Assembly: GCA_016342595.1 (NCBI GenBank)
Contig: JAEINY010000005.1
Span: 1 to 64,000 of the forward strand
DNA: 64,000 bases
DNA from: Marinilabiliaceae bacterium
GTDB taxonomy: Bacteria; Bacteroidota; Bacteroidia; Bacteroidales; Marinilabiliaceae
Reading direction: 5' to 3'
Shown: piece after piece, positions 61,222 to 64,000 of the stretch
Layout of the letters: each line of letters opens with the position of its first letter
Numbering within the stretch: position 1 is the stretch's first letter
Program-made: the position numbers and the translations under genes
Notes under the pieces: model-generated
Told to the model about the DNA's origin: nothing
Seen by the model: the letters and a program-made list of their open reading frames with translations, nothing else
Database searches by the model: none

Positions 61222-62340
61222 TTAGTTCATTTTGGTATAGTATTCATTTAGTTTTATCTTAAATGCGTAATAATCATCCATTGTTTCATTTTCAATATGA
61301 TCATTGGAATGCAGCATTCTCATTAAAACATCTAAATCTAACAGTGTGAAGTGTTTGTTTTTGGCTAATTTGCTGATTCTTAGCTCTGTTATAATTTGAG
61401 CAATTACAGTTGAAATGCCTGTACCCATAAATAACACTAATAATAACCACCATGAGTATAATACCTTTTCAATCTGATACCCATTTTGACTATAAGCATA
61501 ATACAACAAGAGCATAGAACCAATAGTTAAAACAAAGCCGACTTTCATCATATACTTCTGATTCTTATTGCTTCGGATAGATTGTATAAAACGATTAACC
61601 AGATCATTTAACTCACTATTATTTTCTGCCTGGATATTTTTAATTTCATATCCACACTTATCACATTTAACCAGCTTGTCTTTATGCTGAGAGGCTTTAT
61701 ATGGCGCATCACATGAAGGACATATATTAGGGATGGACAGATAAATATCGTGTTCTTCTTGTGAGCCGGATGAAACATTATCATCAGCAATAACCCCTTG
61801 GCCCTCCGCTTTATACTTGTCTTTTATTTCATTTCGAGACTTCACATAGGTCTCTAACCATTTATAGCCCTTAAAAACAACAGACTCAGGATCAAATTGA
61901 TCTATTGAACGAGACATCTGTTCAAGACTATAATTATGACTTTTAATAAAGTTTTTAAATTTCTTGGCCTGGTCATTGTCTTTTTTAAGCGAAAAAGGAA
62001 GATATATGCATAAGCCGATCAGTAATATAAGCCACCAAGGCAATCCTTGATCATGTGCTAATTTATACCATACTGTCAGAATTGTTGGGACGCATACAAT
62101 CAACATAATATAAACAGGCATCATCTTGCCAAACTCTCCCTCAGTGAGTGTTCCTGAGACCCTTTCGTATTCGGAACTCGTTAAGAATTTTTCTATTTCC
62201 TCTTTTTCATTCTTAAGATCCAAATATAGCTCTGTGCCAATTTCTTTCCCACATTTGGAGCAAACAATTGAATCTGTTTTGTAATCATTTTTATTATAAT
62301 AAGCCCCACATCCGGAACATTTAAATAATTGTAATCCCAT
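61222..62340 (-). CDS. Membrane protein with two zinc ribbons (372 aa)
   Basis: An internally duplicated layout: zinc ribbon 1 at residues about 6-33 (FKCSGCGAYY, CSKCGKEIGT), a membrane pair about 73-118 (MPVYIMLIVCVPTILTVWY, WLILLIGLCIYLPF), then zinc ribbon 2 at about 208-235 (NICPSCDAPYKAS, CDKCGYEI) and another membrane pair about 270-320 (VGFVLTIGSMLLLYYAY, WWLLLVLFMGTGISTVI). Each half thus repeats ribbon-membrane-membrane, the same plan as the 162-residue neighbour. No enzyme motif. It follows the preceding gene by 17 bases and is co-transcribed with it. Confidence 0.7.
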   Translation of the reverse strand: MGLQLFKCSGCGAYYNKNDYKTDSIVCSKCGKEIGTELYLDLKNEKEEIEKFLTSSEYERVSGTLTEGEFGKMMPVYIMLIVCVPTILTVWYKLAHDQGLPWWLILLIGLCIYLPFSLKKDNDQAKKFKNFIKSHNYSLEQMSRSIDQFDPESVVFKGYKWLETYVKSRNEIKDKYKAEGQGVIADDNVSSGSQEEHDIYLSIPNICPSCDAPYKASQHKDKLVKCDKCGYEIKNIQAENNSELNDLVNRFIQSIRSNKNQKYMMKVGFVLTIGSMLLLYYAYSQNGYQIEKVLYSWWLLLVLFMGTGISTVIAQIITELRISKLAKNKHFTLLDLDVLMRMLHSNDHIENETMDDYYAFKIKLNEYYTKMN

Positions 62341-62357
62341 AAGTTTAAGTTTTAATA

Positions 62358-63038
62358 TTAAACTGAACGAATTTGTTTTCGCTCTTTAATTAAGGAGTTT
62401 ATCTCTGCGATTAATGTTAAATCCATATTATTCACAAGCTGTTTAATGGAGCTCGAGATAGATTCATCGATAGTTATTGTTTTCTCATTATTTACAGCTG
62501 TCAAATAGGCAACATCGGCCTCAATACTTTTAAGTGCAACTTTTAATTCTTCACTATTTTCATGCTCTATAGTATTCATTTTATGGCAGGCCAACTGAAC
62601 CGTTTTTTTTAGATTTAGCAGTGATAATTCTCTTTTCTTTGAACGGGCATCAATTTGCTTAGAATTCTTAATGCCTAAGAAGAAATAGAAGAATATCCCC
62701 ATAAACACCATCAGAACCAATAGCTGTAGAAATAAAATTACCTTAAAAAAGGGCAAAACATTAGAAAGTAAGACGATTACTAAAGTTAAAAAGCCATAGT
62801 TAGACGCCACAACTGCAAGTTGAAAATAGAACGGAAGTTGATTTTCATCCGTTTCATTTTTGGGTTTTATAATATAGGTAAAAATGCTTCCTATAAATAT
62901 GCCGAATAACAAAAAACCAATATTAAGATATGAAAGCGCCGTAAATTCATCCACGAATAATAGATAGAATAGCACTAAAAGTGCCGAAGCTGCGGTTGAG
63001 AAAAGACCGATAGATTTTGCAAATATGTTCCCTCTCAT
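62358..63038 (-). CDS. Four-helix membrane protein with coiled-coil tail
   Basis: A 226-residue protein starting MRGNIFAKSIGLFS (ATG 63036-63038, 2 bases after the SPFH gene stop; a start at 63062 would overlap it). Four hydrophobic helices are at about residues 7-30, 35-58, 75-95 and 100-125 (LPFFKVILFLQLLVLMVFMG). The rest is charged and helical (LLNLKKTVQLACHKMNTIEH, EELKVALKSIEADVAYL), probably cytoplasmic coiled coil. No zinc ribbon. Family unknown. Its place between SPFH and ribbon genes suggests a common membrane complex. Confidence 0.65.
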   Translation of the reverse strand: MRGNIFAKSIGLFSTAASALLVLFYLLFVDEFTALSYLNIGFLLFGIFIGSIFTYIIKPKNETDENQLPFYFQLAVVASNYGFLTLVIVLLSNVLPFFKVILFLQLLVLMVFMGIFFYFFLGIKNSKQIDARSKKRELSLLNLKKTVQLACHKMNTIEHENSEELKVALKSIEADVAYLTAVNNEKTITIDESISSSIKQLVNNMDLTLIAEINSLIKERKQIRSV

Positions 63039-63040
63039 AA

Positions 63041-64000
63041 TCAACTTACTTTTTCTCCACAACTACCACAAAACTTGCTTTGTGGAGTCAATTCAGCCTG
63101 ACAATTAGGACATTTTGCCACCTGAGAACTACCACATTCCGGACAAAACTTAGAACCTGATGGAATAATATTCTCACATTTAATACACAAAGCACTTCCT
63201 GCTGGAATAGCCTTTTGACCGCATGATGCACAAAACTTAGCTCCTTCAGCTAATGGTTGATTACAACTGGTACAACTTAATGATGGCCTGGAGTTGTTAC
63301 CTTTCTGATCATTGGGATTCATCACGGACCCCATCATGTTATTCATGGCCTGACCCATACCCATGCCCATCGCAGTGCCGATGCCCATACCCATCATGTC
63401 ATTCCTTAAGCCGCCGCCATTATCACCACCTTCATTTTCGGCAGCTGATTGCATCACATCAAAGGATCTGTCCTGTTGATAAGAATAGCCGAGTTTCTGC
63501 TGCTTTAATGCCTGTGTGTCAATATCTGCTCGTTCCTTTTTTATCTCTCTAAGTTCATTTTCCGAACTGGAATCCAAACTAACATTTTCAATGGCAAAGT
63601 TGAAAAACCTAACGCCAAATTCTTCAAATTTAGGTTTAACTAATTTTTCAACCTGTTCTGTAATTATATTTAAGAATGCGGTTACCCTTAATAAGGAAAT
63701 GTTATTGACAAATAATGCCTGCTGAAAGGCTACCTGAAATTGTTGAAGTAACACCGCCCGAAAATATTCTTTCAATTTATCAGCAGTAAAGTCAGGAACC
63801 GTTCCAACGAGTTGATCTAAAAACTTTTTGGGATCATCCACTTTAATTCCAAACTGGCCGTAAGCTTTTACTTTTGCAGCTATATTTAATTCCGGATCTT
63901 CAGTAGTAAGACTATTCTGTGTGCCCCATCCAACATTTAAATTGGCGACTTTGTTAATAAACCAAACTTCTGCTGAAAAAGGACTTGCGCCGCCGTAAGG
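63041..64000 (-). CDS. SPFH-domain protein with C-terminal zinc ribbons, 5' end outside window
   Basis: The frame is open to the window edge on the minus strand. Beyond an internal GTG at 63841 it continues PYGGASPFSAEVWFINKVAN with NSLTTEDPELNIAAKVKAYG, so the true start is outside. The SPFH/Band-7 part runs to DDPKKFLDQLVGTVPDFTAD and FNFAIENVSLDSSSENELRE. A Gly/Met-rich linker (MGMGIGTAMGMGMGQAMNNM) follows, then several zinc ribbons (SCTSCNQPLAEGAKFCASCG, CIKCENIIPSGSKFCPECGS, CPNCQAELTPQSKFCGSCGE). This is the YdjI/virion-core-like group of SPFH proteins, thought to scaffold membrane domains. Confidence 0.8.
   Translation of the reverse strand, partial: PYGGASPFSAEVWFINKVANLNVGWGTQNSLTTEDPELNIAAKVKAYGQFGIKVDDPKKFLDQLVGTVPDFTADKLKEYFRAVLLQQFQVAFQQALFVNNISLLRVTAFLNIITEQVEKLVKPKFEEFGVRFFNFAIENVSLDSSSENELREIKKERADIDTQALKQQKLGYSYQQDRSFDVMQSAAENEGGDNGGGLRNDMMGMGIGTAMGMGMGQAMNNMMGSVMNPNDQKGNNSRPSLSCTSCNQPLAEGAKFCASCGQKAIPAGSALCIKCENIIPSGSKFCPECGSSQVAKCPNCQAELTPQSKFCGSCGEKVS

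Overview
The window is a stretch of a Bacteroidota chromosome. The evidence is a SusC/SusD pair behind an ECF sigma/FecR anti-sigma pair, many Sus-type lipoproteins, Bacteroidota-type promoter words (TTG, 19-base spacer, TAnnTTTG), clusters of short palindromes, and moderately AT-rich DNA. The closest feel is a free-living or marine polysaccharide degrader of the Bacteroidales/Marinilabiliales type, but the genus cannot be fixed from sequence alone.

Layout. 1-6 kb is miscellaneous: a partial hypothetical gene, a small protein, an Hsp20 chaperone, a secreted M64 metallopeptidase, a small secreted protein broken by an in-frame TGA, and another exported hypothetical. 5.6-14.4 kb is an L-fucose catabolic locus: an AraC-type regulator divergent from fucI, fucK, fucP, an aldolase of the RhaD (not FucA) type, fucO, and an exported esterase. 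14.4-16.5 kb holds a small inverted-repeat element, a truncated LytTR-type membrane regulator, and a YhdH-type oxidoreductase divergent from an HxlR regulator.

17-57.7 kb is one very large polysaccharide utilization locus (PUL), all on the + strand: sigma factor, FecR, SusC, SusD, then about twenty secreted proteins. These are a cellulase-like (GH5-like) lipoprotein, a beta-helix protein resembling GH141, GH43, DUF5703, GH2, two (alpha/alpha)6-barrel proteins, a pectate-lyase-like beta-helix, GH29 with PA14, GH92, DUF4185-like, an endonuclease/exonuclease/phosphatase (EEP) protein with fascin-like repeats, GH31, a metallophosphoesterase, an SGNH hydrolase, two more GH92 and an S1 sulfatase. 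The enzyme set fits a branched, fucosylated, alpha-mannose-containing and partly sulfated or esterified glycan. Released L-fucose can be consumed by the fucose operon immediately upstream. The two phosphoesterase-fold proteins among GH92 enzymes raise the possibility of phosphodiester decorations. The exact substrate is inference.

57.9-60.3 kb is a converging TPR-histidine kinase. 60.7-64 kb is a four-gene minus-strand cassette of zinc-ribbon membrane proteins and an SPFH/zinc-ribbon protein that runs off the window.

The PUL shows signs of rearrangement: a fossil copy of the GH43 3' end in front of GH2, a decayed sugar porter, a composition shift inside one gene, and two related inverted-repeat elements, one of which supplies the last codons of the histidine kinase. 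No rRNA, tRNA, CRISPR array or complete transposase gene was seen.
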